A stretch of DNA of 64,000 nucleotides from Streptomyces sp. NBC_00433 (lineage in GTDB: Bacteria; Actinomycetota; Actinomycetes; Streptomycetales; Streptomycetaceae), in assembly GCA_036015235.1 (NCBI GenBank), contig CP107926.1, positions 2,670,001-2,734,000 of the forward strand, read 5' to 3'. Below, one piece after another: positions 1 through 9,834 of the stretch. Numbering within the stretch: the first letter of the stretch is position 1; each line of letters starts with the position of its first letter. The translations under genes and the position numbers were made by a program. The notes under the pieces were generated by a model. The model had not been told where the DNA came from, ran no database searches, and worked only from the letters and a program-made list of their open reading frames with translations.

Positions 1-1387
1 ACGACTCCGTGATGTCGCCGACCGACAGGCCGTCGACGTACACGTAGCCGGCCTGGACCTTGCCGGCGATTCTGGCCACGCCGTTGACGAGGTCGACGGC
101 GACGCCGTCCTCGGCGATGACGGTGCGCTCCTTGGGGATGCCGGTGAGTTGGCCCAGTTCGGCGTTGGCGCGTAGGTGCCGCCATTCGCCGTGGATCGGC
201 ATCAGGTTGCGCGGCTTGCAGATGTTGTAGAAGTACAGCAGCTCGCCGGCCGAGGCGTGGCCCGAGACGTGGACCTTGGCGTTGCCCTTGTGGACGACGT
301 TGGCGCCCCACCTGGTGAGGCCGTTGATCACGCGGTAGACCGCGTTCTCGTTGCCCGGGATCAGGGAGGACGCGAGGACGACGGTGTCGCCCTCGACGAT
401 GCGGATCTGGTGGTCGCGGTTGGCCATGCGCGACAGCGCGGCCATGGGCTCGCCCTGGGAGCCCGTACAGACCAGCACCACCTTCTCGTCCGGCAGGTCG
501 TCGAGCACCTTGATGTCCACGACCAGGCCGCTGGGGACCTTGAGGTAGCCCAGGTCGCGGGCGATGCCCATGTTCCTGACCATCGAGCGGCCGACGAAGG
601 CGACCTTGCGGCCGCGCTCGTGGGCGGCGTCGAGCACCTGCTGGATGCGGTGCACATGGCTGGCGAAGCTCGCGACGATGATGCGCTTCTCGGCCTTGGC
701 GAAGGTCTGCCGCAGCACCTGGGAGATGTCGCGCTCCGGCGGGACGAAGCCGGGCACCTCGGCGTTGGTCGAGTCGGCGAGCAGCAGGTCGATGCCCTCC
801 TCGCCGAGTCGCGCGAAGGTGGGCAGGTCGGTGAGCCGGCCGTCCAGCGGGAGCTGGTCCATCTTGAAGTCGCCGGTCACGACGACCATGCCGGCCGGGG
901 TGCGGACGGCGACGGCGAGCGCGTCGGGAATGGAGTGGTTGACGGCGATGAATTCACAGTCGAAGGGGCCGATGCGCTCGCGGTCGCCCTCCTTGACCTC
1001 CAGGGCGTACGGCCGGATGCGGTGCTCCTGGAGCTTGGCCTCGATCAGCGCGAGGGTGAGCTTGGAGCCGATCAGCGGGATGTCGTCCTTTTCCCTGAGC
1101 AGGAAGGGGACGGCGCCGATGTGGTCCTCGTGGCCATGGGTGAGGATGACGCCGACGACATCGTCGAGGCGGTCCCGGATGGAGCTGAAGTCGGGCAGGA
1201 TCAGGTCGACGCCCGGCTGCTCCTCCTCGGGGAAGAGGACGCCGCAGTCCACGATCAGCAGCTTGCCGCCGAATTCGAAGACCGTCATATTGCGGCCGAT
1301 CTCACCGAGACCGCCGAGCGGTGTGATGCGCAGGCCGCCTTCGGTGAGAGTCCGCGGGGGGCCGAGTTCAGGGTGCGGATGGCTCAA
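1..1387 (-). CDS. rnj: Ribonuclease J, 5' part (gene runs off the left edge)
   Basis: Metallo-beta-lactamase/beta-CASP ribonuclease with endo- and 5'-exonuclease activity in RNA maturation and decay. The translated strand shows a TPLGGLGEIGRN N-terminus, the zinc ligand motif LTHGHEDHIG, TGDFKMDQ, and later the MPIHGEWRHL region, all typical of RNase J. About 462 codons are present and the C-terminal domain lies outside the window; actinobacterial RNase J is usually about 560 residues. I chose a TTG start at 1387 because an AGGGAGA ribosome site sits just upstream and the protein then begins like its Streptomyces relatives. It lies downstream of dapA on the same strand with a hairpin between them. 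Identity is certain; the exact start is probable. Confidence 0.93.
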   Translation of the reverse strand, partial: MSHPHPELGPPRTLTEGGLRITPLGGLGEIGRNMTVFEFGGKLLIVDCGVLFPEEEQPGVDLILPDFSSIRDRLDDVVGVILTHGHEDHIGAVPFLLREKDDIPLIGSKLTLALIEAKLQEHRIRPYALEVKEGDRERIGPFDCEFIAVNHSIPDALAVAVRTPAGMVVVTGDFKMDQLPLDGRLTDLPTFARLGEEGIDLLLADSTNAEVPGFVPPERDISQVLRQTFAKAEKRIIVASFASHVHRIQQVLDAAHERGRKVAFVGRSMVRNMGIARDLGYLKVPSGLVVDIKVLDDLPDEKVVLVCTGSQGEPMAALSRMANRDHQIRIVEGDTVVLASSLIPGNENAVYRVINGLTRWGANVVHKGNAKVHVSGHASAGELLYFYNICKPRNLMPIHGEWRHLRANAELGQLTGIPKERTVIAEDGVAVDLVNGVARIAGKVQAGYVYVDGLSVGDITES

Positions 1388-1465
1388 AAGTTTCTCCCTA
1401 ACACGCACGCCGGAGGGGCCTTCCTGGGCCGTGGCGCGCGGAACTGTGTGTGACTCTTTCGTTGG

Positions 1466-1488
1466 CGCACCGTCATTCGGGCGGTGCG
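1466..1488 (-). terminator. Hairpin between dapA and RNase J
   Basis: Perfect 7-bp inverted repeat (cgcaccg/cggtgcg) with a 9-nt loop in the 141-bp gap after the dapA stop. It could end the dapA transcript or act as a leader structure for RNase J. There is no U-tract. Confidence 0.4.
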
Positions 1489-1528
1489 TATACAAGCGGT
1501 GGTGCTTATTCAGTTGTGAAGTCTGTTA

Positions 1529-2428
1529 TCAGAGGTGTACCCCGCCTGCGGCGAGATCCTTCCTGAGGCGTTCCGTGGCGTCCGCGTCGAGCTCGGTGAG
1601 CGGCAGCCGGAGCGGGCCCGCGGGCAGTCCGCACAGCGCGAGGGCGGTCTTGGTGGTGATGACGCCCTGGGCGCGGAACATGCCGGTGTAGACCGGGAGC
1701 AGCCGCTGGTGGATCTCGGCCGCCTTGGCGACGTCACCGCTGGTGTACGCGTCCAGCAGGGCACGCAGCTCGGGGGTGACGAGGTGGCCGACGACGGAGA
1801 CGAAGCCGGTGGCGCCGATGGCCAGCAGCGGCAGGTTGAGCATGTCGTCACCGGAATACCAGGCCAGGCCGCTGCGGCCCATTGCCCAGCCGGCGGCGCC
1901 GAGGTCGCCCTTGGCATCCTTGTTCGCGACGATCCTGGGGTGTTCCGCCAGCCGGACGAGGGTCTCGGTCTCCAGCGGGACGCCGCTGCGTCCGGGGATG
2001 TCGTAGAGCATGACGGGCAGGCCGGTGGCGTCGGCGATCGCGGTGAAGTGCCGGATCAGGCCTTCCTGCGGCGGCTTGCTGTAATACGGCGTGACCGTGA
2101 GCAGGCCGTGGGCCCCGCTGCGCTCCGCCTGGCGTGCCAGCTCGGCGCTGTGCCTGGTGTCGTTGGTGCCGACGCCGGCGATGACGAAGGCGCGGTCGCC
2201 GACGGCCTCGACCACGGCCCGTACGAGCTGGTCTTTCTCCGTGTCGCTCGTGGTGGGCGACTCCCCGGTGGTGCCGTTGACGACGAGTCCGTCGTTGCCC
2301 GCGTTCACCAGGTGGGTGGCGAGCTGCTGGGCGCCGGCGAGGTCGAGTGCGCCGTCCGTGGTGAACGGCGTGACCATAGCGGTCAGAACCCGCCCGAAGG
2401 GGGCGTCGGGGGTGGAGGTCGGAGCCAT
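1529..2428 (-). CDS. dapA: 4-hydroxy-tetrahydrodipicolinate synthase
   Basis: Condenses pyruvate with aspartate semialdehyde, the first committed step of the diaminopimelate/lysine pathway. The 299-residue TIM-barrel protein shows the family motifs: GTTGESPT near residue 45, VTPYYSKPPQEG with the catalytic tyrosine near 110, LYDIPGRSG, and the Schiff-base lysine in IVANKDAKGD. The open frame continues upstream, but the ATG at 2428 gives MAPTSTPDAPFGR and the usual family length. It shares the strand with thyX upstream, and dapB of the same pathway lies 2 kb further on. A long inverted repeat separates it from thyX, so it probably has its own promoter. Confidence 0.95.
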   Translation of the reverse strand: MAPTSTPDAPFGRVLTAMVTPFTTDGALDLAGAQQLATHLVNAGNDGLVVNGTTGESPTTSDTEKDQLVRAVVEAVGDRAFVIAGVGTNDTRHSAELARQAERSGAHGLLTVTPYYSKPPQEGLIRHFTAIADATGLPVMLYDIPGRSGVPLETETLVRLAEHPRIVANKDAKGDLGAAGWAMGRSGLAWYSGDDMLNLPLLAIGATGFVSVVGHLVTPELRALLDAYTSGDVAKAAEIHQRLLPVYTGMFRAQGVITTKTALALCGLPAGPLRLPLTELDADATERLRKDLAAGGVHL

Positions 2429-2484
2429 GGGTCCCACGCTACTCGGTGTGTACGGGGGCACGCAGCCGCGGGACCTGCGCAAAG

Positions 2485-2528
2485 GACTCCGGCGGTGTCT
2501 GCTCGGGGGTTCAGGCACCGCCGGGGTC
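2485..2528 (-). terminator. Putative thyX terminator
   Basis: Inverted repeat with 13-bp arms (one G:U-compatible mismatch) and an 18-nt loop, 89 bp after the thyX stop and before dapA. Followed on the minus strand by CTTT. Long GC-rich stems without a U-tract are common terminators in Streptomyces. Confidence 0.45.
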
Positions 2529-2616
2529 CGTTTCTGCAGCCTAGATGAACCTCGCGAATGCCTGCAATCCGAACACTTCGGACATTCGGCTGCGGTGGGG
2601 CGCCCTGCCCGTCCCG

Positions 2617-3375
2617 CTACGGGGCGACACGCCCGTTGGCATTGAACGCCGCATGGGTGAGAGGCATCAGTTCCGCCCAGGCCGCCTCCATCCGCTCGCC
2701 GACCATCTCGATCTCGCGCTGCGGGAAGGACGGCACCGAGGCAAGCTCGTGCTGGGTGCGCAGGCCGAGGAAGTGCATCAGCGACCGGGCGTTGCAGGTG
2801 GCGTACATCGACGAGAACAGGCCGACCGGCAGGGTGGCCCTGGCCACCTCGCGGGCGACCCCGTCGGCGAGCATCGCCTGATACGCGGCATACGACCGCG
2901 CGTAGGACTCCTCCATGGCCGCGACGGCCTGCTTGTGCTGTTCTGGTGTCCCGTGCACGAACTCGTACTTCCCCGGGCGGCCGCGCTGCACCAGCTTGCG
3001 GTCGGGCCCGGGTACGTAGAAGACCGGCTGCAGCTCGCGGTAGCGGCCGGACTCCTCGTTGTAGGACCAGCCGACGCGGTGGCGCATGAACTCGCGGAAG
3101 ACGAAGATCGGTGCGCTGATGAAGAAGGTCATCGAATTGTGCTCGAAGGGGCTGCCGTGGCGGTCCCGCATCAGGTAGTTGACCAGGCCCTTGGACCGCT
3201 CCGGGTCCTTGGTCAGCTCTTCGAGCGACTGCTCGCCCGCCGTGGAGACCCGGGCCGCCCACAGGACGTCGGAATCCGACGCGCTGTGCTTGACGAGGTC
3301 GACGGTGACGTCGTCCCGGAACTCGACGTGGGCCGGCGGGGCGGCGGGGGTCCCGGTGGGGAGGTCGGTCGGCAC
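2617..3375 (-). CDS. thyX: Flavin-dependent thymidylate synthase ThyX
   Basis: Makes dTMP from dUMP using methylene-tetrahydrofolate and reduced FAD. The 252-residue product carries the ThyX signature RHRVGWSYNEESGRY (RHR followed by eight residues and Ser), preceded by the HGSPFEHNSMTFFISAP region that binds flavin and nucleotide. RSLMHFLGLR near the C-terminus is also typical. The GTG start at 3375 gives a short Pro-rich leader before the domain. It diverges from the PH-domain gene across a 170-bp gap that should hold both promoters. Actinomycetes often carry ThyX in this position next to dapA. Confidence 0.96.
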   Translation of the reverse strand: MPTDLPTGTPAAPPAHVEFRDDVTVDLVKHSASDSDVLWAARVSTAGEQSLEELTKDPERSKGLVNYLMRDRHGSPFEHNSMTFFISAPIFVFREFMRHRVGWSYNEESGRYRELQPVFYVPGPDRKLVQRGRPGKYEFVHGTPEQHKQAVAAMEESYARSYAAYQAMLADGVAREVARATLPVGLFSSMYATCNARSLMHFLGLRTQHELASVPSFPQREIEMVGERMEAAWAELMPLTHAAFNANGRVAP

Positions 3376-3545
3376 CGGAGCGGTCCTTCCTGCTAAGCGG
3401 CATTGCGGCGACCAGCCTAAGCGCTCCGACCGCAGCCGAACGGCCGACCCGAAGTAGCCGTGGGGCCACTGGGACGGCTAGCCTCACCGCACCGGAGTGC
3501 AGCCGCTCCGACCTGCCCCGCCGGAACCGGAAGAGGATTCTCCGC

Positions 3546-4091
3546 GTGTCCCTGCCTTACAGCTCCGCGCCCGCCGCGACCGACGACCTGGCGGCCGGAC
3601 GCCCACTCCCCCACCTTGAGCAGGACCGCTGGATGCGGCCGTACCGCCCGGGCCCGTGGCGGGTCGCCACGGCCGCGCTGGCGCTGATGCTGGCGTCGTA
3701 CCTGATGTTCGCCGCGCTGATCATGGCCGCCGCGGGCGACACGCAGGGCGCGGGGGTGTCCCTCCTGGTGGCGCTGCTGGTGATAGCGGCCACGCTGCGG
3801 CTGCTGCGGGTCGGCGTGTGGGTGAGCGGCAAGGGGCTGCGGCAGACGAGCTACTTCGGCACCGTGACCGTGCCGTGGCGCAAGGTCGGCTCGGTGCGCA
3901 CCGCGCAGCAGCCGGTGCGGGTGCTCGGGCTGCCGCGCAGCGTCCAGGGGCAGGCGCTGATCATCACCCGGAAGAGCGGCGCGCCGCTGCGCCCGCAGCT
4001 CACCGACCACAACGCGGACTTCCTCGGCCGGGTCGACGCCTTCGACATGGCCGCCGACGCCATCGAGGGCTGGGCCGCGGAATTGCGCTGA
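3546..4091 (+). CDS. Small membrane protein with a bacterial PH-like domain
   Basis: 181 residues. Two hydrophobic helices (about 41-63 and 68-86) are followed by a soluble domain with VWVSGKGLRQTSYFGTVTV and PWRKVGSV, the pattern of a bacterial PH domain in which a W-x-x-I/V edge follows two strands. The GTG start has a GGAAGAGG ribosome site upstream. It stands alone on the plus strand between thyX and a convergent gene. Function is unknown; PH-like membrane proteins of this size are common in actinomycetes. Confidence 0.75.
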   Translation: MSLPYSSAPAATDDLAAGRPLPHLEQDRWMRPYRPGPWRVATAALALMLASYLMFAALIMAAAGDTQGAGVSLLVALLVIAATLRLLRVGVWVSGKGLRQTSYFGTVTVPWRKVGSVRTAQQPVRVLGLPRSVQGQALIITRKSGAPLRPQLTDHNADFLGRVDAFDMAADAIEGWAAELR

Positions 4092-4116
4092 CCGCCCCCC
4101 TGGCGCCGACCGCGGC

Positions 4117-4566
4117 CTACCGCTGGGGCCGGCCGTCGTGCAGGGCGATCGCGCGCTGCATCGCCTTGCGGGCCCTCGGTGTGTCGCGGGCGTCGAAGTA
4201 GGCGACGGCCAGCCGGAACCAGTTCCGCCAGTCGTCGGGCGCAGCCTCGGTCTCCGCCTGCCGCTTGGCGAAGACCGCGTCGGCCGAGTCGCGGTCGATA
4301 CGGCCGCTGGGCGTGCGGGTCAGCTCGTCGACCGGCAGCCCGCCCTCGGCCTCCAGCTCGCGGCCGAGCCGCCCCGCGTGCCGGGCGAACTGCGTGGTGT
4401 GCCACAGGAACCAGGCGCCGATGAGCGGCAGCACCAGCACCGCGATGCCGAAGGCCACGGTGACCGGGCGGCCGTCGGCGATCAGCAGCACCCCGCGGTC
4501 GCCGACCAGGACGAAGTAGAACAGCAGCGCGACGGCGGACCCGGCGTAGCTGATTTTGGAGCGCAT
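4117..4566 (-). CDS. Small membrane protein with a TPR-like tail
   Basis: 149 residues. It begins MRSKISYAGSAVALL with two membrane helices (about 8-25 and 34-56). A soluble tail follows with WRNWFRLAVAYFDARDT and RARKAMQRAIAL, which resembles a single tetratricopeptide repeat. The ATG at 4566 sits 4 bp after the dapB stop, so it is translated from the dapB transcript. It is convergent with the PH-domain gene (25 bp apart). Conserved hypothetical; no specific role is visible. Confidence 0.75.
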   Translation of the reverse strand: MRSKISYAGSAVALLFYFVLVGDRGVLLIADGRPVTVAFGIAVLVLPLIGAWFLWHTTQFARHAGRLGRELEAEGGLPVDELTRTPSGRIDRDSADAVFAKRQAETEAAPDDWRNWFRLAVAYFDARDTPRARKAMQRAIALHDGRPQR

Positions 4567-4570
4567 GCGG

Positions 4571-5410
<840 letters not shown>

Positions 5411-6787
5411 CTATGCGACGGCTTCGTGCAGGCGGGAGGTCTGCTTCTGCTTGAGCGGGCCGATGACGGCCAGCGAGGGGCGCTGCCCGAGCACGTCGCG
5501 GGCGACCGCGCGCACCTCGTCGGGCGTCACGGCGGCGATCCTGGCCAGCAGGTCGTCGACGGACAGCTGGTCGCCCCAGCACAGCTCGCTCTTTCCGATC
5601 CGGTTCATCAGCGCACCGGTGTCCTCCAGGCCGAGGACGGTGGACCCGGACAGCTGGCCGATGGCGCGGCGCAATTCCTCGTCGGTCAGGCCGTGCTCGG
5701 CGACCTCGTTCAGCTCGTTCCGGCAGATCTTGAGCACCTCGGGCACCCGGCTCGGCTGGCAGCCGGCGTAGACACCGAAGAGGCCGCAGTCGGCGAAGGA
5801 GGAGGTGTACGAATACACCGAATAGGCCAGCCCGCGCTTCTCCCTGACCTCCTGGAAGAGCCGGGAGCTCATGCCGCCGCCGAGCGCGGTGTTGAGCACG
5901 CCCAGCGCCCAGCGCCGCTCGTCGGTGCGGGACAGGCCGGGCATGCCGAGGACCACATGGGCCTGCTCGGTGCGCCGGTCGAGCACCTCGACCCGGCCCG
6001 CGGTGCGCAGCGTGCGGGCCCCGTCGCGGGGCTTCTGCGGCCGCGCGTCGGGGTCGCGCAGCGCGCCGGCCCGGTCGAAGGCGCGGCGGACCTGGCGTAC
6101 GACGCTCGCGTGGTCGATGTTGCCCGCGGCGGCGACCACCAGGCGGGTGGGGTCGTAGTGCTTGCGGTAGAAGCGGGCGACCTGGTCGCGGGTGAGCGCG
6201 TTGATGGTCTCGACGGTGCCGAGGACCGGGCGGCCCAGCGGGGTGTCGCCGAGCATGGCGGTGCTGAACAGGTCGTGCACCTGGTCGCCCGGGTCGTCCT
6301 CGGTCATCGCGATCTCCTCGAGGACGACGCCGCGCTCGGCGTCGATGTCCTCCTGGCGGATCAGCGACCCGGTGAGCATGTCGCAGACCACGTCGATGGC
6401 CAGCGGCAGGTCGGTGTCGAGCACCCGGGCGTAGTAGCAGGTGTACTCCTTGGCGGTGAACGCGTTCATCTCGCCGCCGACCGCGTCGACGGCGGCGGAG
6501 ATGTCGAGCGCGCTGCGCCGCTGGGTGCCCTTGAAGAGCAGGTGCTCCAGGTAGTGGGTGGCGCCGTTGAGCACCGGGGTCTCGTCGCGGGAGCCGACCG
6601 CCGCCCAGATGCCGAAGGTGGCGGAGCGCACCGTCGGCAGGGTCTCGGTGACGACCCGCAGGCCGCCGGGCAGCACGCTGCGGCGTACCGTCCCGATGCC
6701 GTCGGTGCCGGGCAGCAGGGTCCGTGTGCGGACGGCCCGCCCCTTGGTGGAGGGGCGGGCCGTCGCGGCGGTGGAGCGGGTCGTCAC
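5411..6787 (-). CDS. M16 family zinc metallopeptidase
   Basis: 458 residues, a processing-peptidase-like protein. The inverted zinc motif HYLEH is at residues 78-82 and the third ligand is a Glu near 158 (VVLEEI), 76 positions later as in active M16 enzymes. The C-terminal half keeps the HVVLGMPG and GLAYSVYSY segments of the second domain. The GTG start overlaps the pnp stop as GTGA (4 bp), so it is translationally coupled to pnp. This pnp-M16 pairing is conserved in actinomycetes; the substrate is not known. Confidence 0.92.
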   Translation of the reverse strand: MTTRSTAATARPSTKGRAVRTRTLLPGTDGIGTVRRSVLPGGLRVVTETLPTVRSATFGIWAAVGSRDETPVLNGATHYLEHLLFKGTQRRSALDISAAVDAVGGEMNAFTAKEYTCYYARVLDTDLPLAIDVVCDMLTGSLIRQEDIDAERGVVLEEIAMTEDDPGDQVHDLFSTAMLGDTPLGRPVLGTVETINALTRDQVARFYRKHYDPTRLVVAAAGNIDHASVVRQVRRAFDRAGALRDPDARPQKPRDGARTLRTAGRVEVLDRRTEQAHVVLGMPGLSRTDERRWALGVLNTALGGGMSSRLFQEVREKRGLAYSVYSYTSSFADCGLFGVYAGCQPSRVPEVLKICRNELNEVAEHGLTDEELRRAIGQLSGSTVLGLEDTGALMNRIGKSELCWGDQLSVDDLLARIAAVTPDEVRAVARDVLGQRPSLAVIGPLKQKQTSRLHEAVA

Positions 6788-9006
6788 TTGGCCGACTCGT
6801 CCTTCACGTCCTCGGCGTCGCCGTCCTCGCCCTCGATGACGGGGACGAGCGAGAGCTTGCCGCGCTGGTCGATCTCGGCGATCTCGACCTGCACCTTGGC
6901 GCCGACACCGAGCACGTCCTCGACGTTCTCGACGCGCTTGCCGCCGGCGAGCTTGCGGATCTGCGAGATGTGCAGCAGGCCGTCCTTGCCGGGCATCAGC
7001 GACACGAAGGCGCCGAAGGTGGTGGTCTTCACGACCGTGCCCAGGTAACGCTCGCCGACCTCGGGCATGGTCGGGTTGGCGATCTGGTTGATCACCGCAC
7101 GCGCCGCCTCGGCCTGCGAGCCCTCGGTGGCGCCGATCAGCACCGTGCCGTCGTCCTCGATGGAGATGTCGGCGCCGGTGTCCTCCTGGATCTGGTTGAT
7201 CATCTTGCCCTTCGGGCCGATGACCTCGCCGATCTTGTCCACCGGGATCTTGATGCTGATGATCCGCGGCGCGTTCGGCGACATCTCGTCCGGGGAGTCG
7301 ATGGCCTCCATCATCACGTCGAGGATGTGCAGCCGGGCGTCGCGGGCCTGCTTGAGGGCCGCGGCCAGCACGGACGCCGGAATGCCGTCCAGCTTGGTGT
7401 CCAGCTGAAGCGCGGTCACGAACTTCTTCGTGCCGGCGACCTTGAAGTCCATGTCGCCGAACGCGTCCTCGGCGCCCAGGATGTCGGTGAGCGCGACATA
7501 GTGCGTCTCGCCCTCGATCTCCTGCGAGATCAGGCCCATGGCGATACCGGCGACGGCGGCCTTGAGCGGCACACCGGCGTTCAGCAGCGACATGGTGGAG
7601 GCGCAGACCGACCCCATCGACGTGGAGCCGTTGGAGCCCAGCGCCTCGGAGACCTGGCGGATCGCGTAGGGGAATTCCTCGCGCGTCGGCAGGACCGGGA
7701 TCAGGGCGCGCTCCGCGAGTGCGCCGTGGCCGATCTCGCGGCGCTTGGGCGAACCCACGCGGCCGGTCTCGCCGACCGAATACGGCGGGAAGTTGTAGTT
7801 GTGCATGTAGCGCTTGCGGGTCTCGGGCGCCAGGGTGTCGAGCTGCTGCTCCATGCGCAGCATGTTCAGCGTGGTGACGCCGAGGATCTGCGTCTCGCCG
7901 CGCTCGAAGAGGGCCGAGCCGTGCACCCGCGGGATCGCCTCGACCTCGGCGGCCAGCGTACGGATGTCGGTGACGCCACGGCCGTCGATGCGGACCTTGT
8001 CACGGATGACACGCTGGCGGACCAGCTTCTTGGTCAGCGAGCGGTAGGCCGCGGAAATCTCCTTCTCGCGACCCTCGAACTGCGGCAGCAGCTTGTCGGC
8101 GGCGAGCGCCTTGACCCGGTCCAGCTCGGCCTCGCGGGCCTGCTTGCCCGCGATGGTCAGCGCCTGGGCCAGCTCGCCGGTGACGGCGGACTCCAGTGCC
8201 TCGAAGACGTCCTCCTGGTAGTCCAGGAAGATCGGGAACTCGGCGGTGGGCTTGGCGGCCTTGGCGGCCAGCTCCGACTGCGCCTTGCAGAGCACCTTGA
8301 TGAACGGCTTGGCGGCATCCAGGCCGGCGGCGACGACCTCTTCGGTCGGCGCCTCGGCGCCGCCCTCGACCAGCTGGATGGTCTTCGCGGTGGCCTCGGC
8401 CTCGACCATCATGATCGCGACGTCGCCGTCCTCCAGGGCGCGGCCCGCGACGACCATGTCGAAGACTGCCTCTTCGAGCTCGGTGTGCGTCGGGAAGGCC
8501 ACCCACTGGCCGCGGATCAGCGCGACGCGGACGCCGCCGATCGGGCCGGAGAAGGGCAGGCCGGCCAGCTGCGTGGAGCAGGAGGCGGCGTTGATGGCGA
8601 CCACGTCGTAGAGGTGGTCGGGGTTGAGCGCCATGATCGTGCAGACGACCTGGATCTCGTTGCGCAGGCCCTTGACGAAGGACGGGCGCAGCGGGCGGTC
8701 GATCAGCCGGCAGGTGAGGATGGCGTCCTCGGAGGGGCGGCCCTCGCGGCGGAAGAAGGAGCCGGGGATCCGGCCGGCCGCGTACATGCGCTCCTCGACG
8801 TCCACCGTGAGGGGGAAGAAGTCGAAGTGCTCCTTGGGCTGCTTGGAGGCGCTGGTGGCCGACAGCACCATGGTGTCGTCGTCCAGGTAGGCCACGGCGG
8901 ACCCGGCGGCCTGGCGGGCCAGGCGGCCCGTCTCGAAGCGGATGGTGCGGGTGCCGAAGGTGCCGTTGTCGATCACGGCTTCGGCGTAGTGGGTCTCGTT
9001 CTCCAC
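6784..9006 (-). CDS. pnp: Polyribonucleotide nucleotidyltransferase (PNPase)
   Basis: Phosphorolytic 3'-5' exonuclease and RNA polymerase/poly(A)-adding enzyme of the degradosome. 740 residues: two RNase PH domains ([16 protein letters not shown]; later [19 protein letters not shown]), then a KH domain ([12 protein letters not shown]) and an S1 domain ([21 protein letters not shown]). I chose the GTG at 9006, which gives [15 protein letters not shown] like Streptomyces PNPases and has GAGGAGA upstream. The reading frame stays open further 5' but without family similarity. It follows rpsO, as in many bacteria, with a hairpin-rich spacer. Confidence 0.97.
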   Translation of the reverse strand: MENETHYAEAVIDNGTFGTRTIRFETGRLARQAAGSAVAYLDDDTMVLSATSASKQPKEHFDFFPLTVDVEERMYAAGRIPGSFFRREGRPSEDAILTCRLIDRPLRPSFVKGLRNEIQVVCTIMALNPDHLYDVVAINAASCSTQLAGLPFSGPIGGVRVALIRGQWVAFPTHTELEEAVFDMVVAGRALEDGDVAIMMVEAEATAKTIQLVEGGAEAPTEEVVAAGLDAAKPFIKVLCKAQSELAAKAAKPTAEFPIFLDYQEDVFEALESAVTGELAQALTIAGKQAREAELDRVKALAADKLLPQFEGREKEISAAYRSLTKKLVRQRVIRDKVRIDGRGVTDIRTLAAEVEAIPRVHGSALFERGETQILGVTTLNMLRMEQQLDTLAPETRKRYMHNYNFPPYSVGETGRVGSPKRREIGHGALAERALIPVLPTREEFPYAIRQVSEALGSNGSTSMGSVCASTMSLLNAGVPLKAAVAGIAMGLISQEIEGETHYVALTDILGAEDAFGDMDFKVAGTKKFVTALQLDTKLDGIPASVLAAALKQARDARLHILDVMMEAIDSPDEMSPNAPRIISIKIPVDKIGEVIGPKGKMINQIQEDTGADISIEDDGTVLIGATEGSQAEAARAVINQIANPTMPEVGERYLGTVVKTTTFGAFVSLMPGKDGLLHISQIRKLAGGKRVENVEDVLGVGAKVQVEIAEIDQRGKLSLVPVIEGEDGDAEDVKDESAK

Positions 9007-9337
9007 TATGGGGATTCTCCTCGTCCTTGCCCGCGGGGCGTGTCCCCGTGGGCCATCGGTGGAGGGGCGTCCTGCCGGGGGCCGGTCTTCGATCGAAGCC
9101 TCCGGGGGCGGAACCACCCGGGGGCCACTACCGAGGACCGGCGACTGCGGCGGATAGGAGGACGCTCCTCCTCATACGTTGTCAACAGCACCATTGCACC
9201 AGACGACGCAAGGATCTCGCACGTCGTGTGCGCGCTTCGTAGCCGGGCGCGTACAGCTTCGGTACTGCTGGCGAAATTCGGTGCATACGGCAAAGGGAGC
9301 GGCCCCGTCGTGCGGGCACCGCTCCCCTCCACGCGTC
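9007..9337 (-). promoter_or_regulatory. rpsO-pnp intergenic region
   Basis: 331 bp without a gene. It holds the rpsO hairpin (9296-9325), a 7-bp stem with a 3-nt loop (9156-9172), a 12-bp palindrome cttcgatcgaag (9087-9098), and a TTGACA hexamer read on the minus strand at 9185-9180 that could be a -35 box, although no good -10 follows at normal spacing. In Streptomyces this spacer is known to be processed by RNase III; that role is inferred here from position and structure. Confidence 0.55.
9296..9325 (-). terminator. rpsO hairpin (terminator or RNase III site)
   Basis: Read on the minus strand, ggagcgg pairs with ccgctcc and the stem continues inside with CCC/GGG after a small bulge. It starts 13 nt after the rpsO stop and is followed by CTTT. 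Confidence 0.55.
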
Positions 9338-9625
9338 CTAGCGAACGCCCGCCGCGCCGGCACGGATGCCGAGGCGCTCGCGGAGCTCACGGAAGCGCGT
9401 GATGTCCTTCTTGGCCAGGTACTGCAGCAGACGACGGCGCTGGCCGACCAGGATCAGCAGACCACGACGCGAGTGGTGGTCGTGCTTGTGGGTCTTGAGG
9501 TGCTCGGTCAGGTCCGAGATCCGGCGCGACAGGAGCGCGACCTGGACCTCGGGGGAGCCGGTGTCGCCCTCCTTGGTGCCGAACTCGGCGATGATCTGCT
9601 TCTTCGTCTCGACGTCGAGCGACAT
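9338..9625 (-). CDS. rpsO: 30S ribosomal protein S15
   Basis: Primary 16S rRNA-binding protein of the small subunit platform. 95 residues, starting [16 protein letters not shown] and containing [25 protein letters not shown] and QRRRLLQYL, the complete S15 signature set. It has a GAGGAG ribosome site. It is followed by pnp, the usual arrangement. The last residues (RAGAAGVR) form a short extra tail. Confidence 0.98.
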   Translation of the reverse strand: MSLDVETKKQIIAEFGTKEGDTGSPEVQVALLSRRISDLTEHLKTHKHDHHSRRGLLILVGQRRRLLQYLAKKDITRFRELRERLGIRAGAAGVR

Positions 9626-9705
9626 ACGGACTCCTCATGGGGTCGTGGGCCGACGAGCGTCCCCGGTCTGCATCGCGGGGAAATCTCAGGTGACTCGTGC
9701 GGCGT

Positions 9706-9742
9706 ACGGTCACCGGGCGTGAACACACAGGTGACCGTCACC
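9706..9742 (-). promoter_or_regulatory. Inverted repeats upstream of rpsO
   Basis: Arms acggtcacc (9706-9714) and ggtgaccgt (9730-9738) form a perfect 9-bp stem with a 15-nt loop. The second arm can instead fold with its own neighbour (ggtgac-c-gtcacc, 9730-9742). The site lies 81-117 bp before the rpsO start and 93 bp after the eccD stop. It could be an eccD terminator, an operator, or an rpsO leader structure. Confidence 0.4.
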
Positions 9743-9834
9743 CAGGGTACCAGCCGGTTGACGCGCTCCTTACCGGCGGGTCATCACCGCCGCGCGCCCG
9801 GCCCGACACGCCCGGCCGGGCTCTCCCGCGCAGG

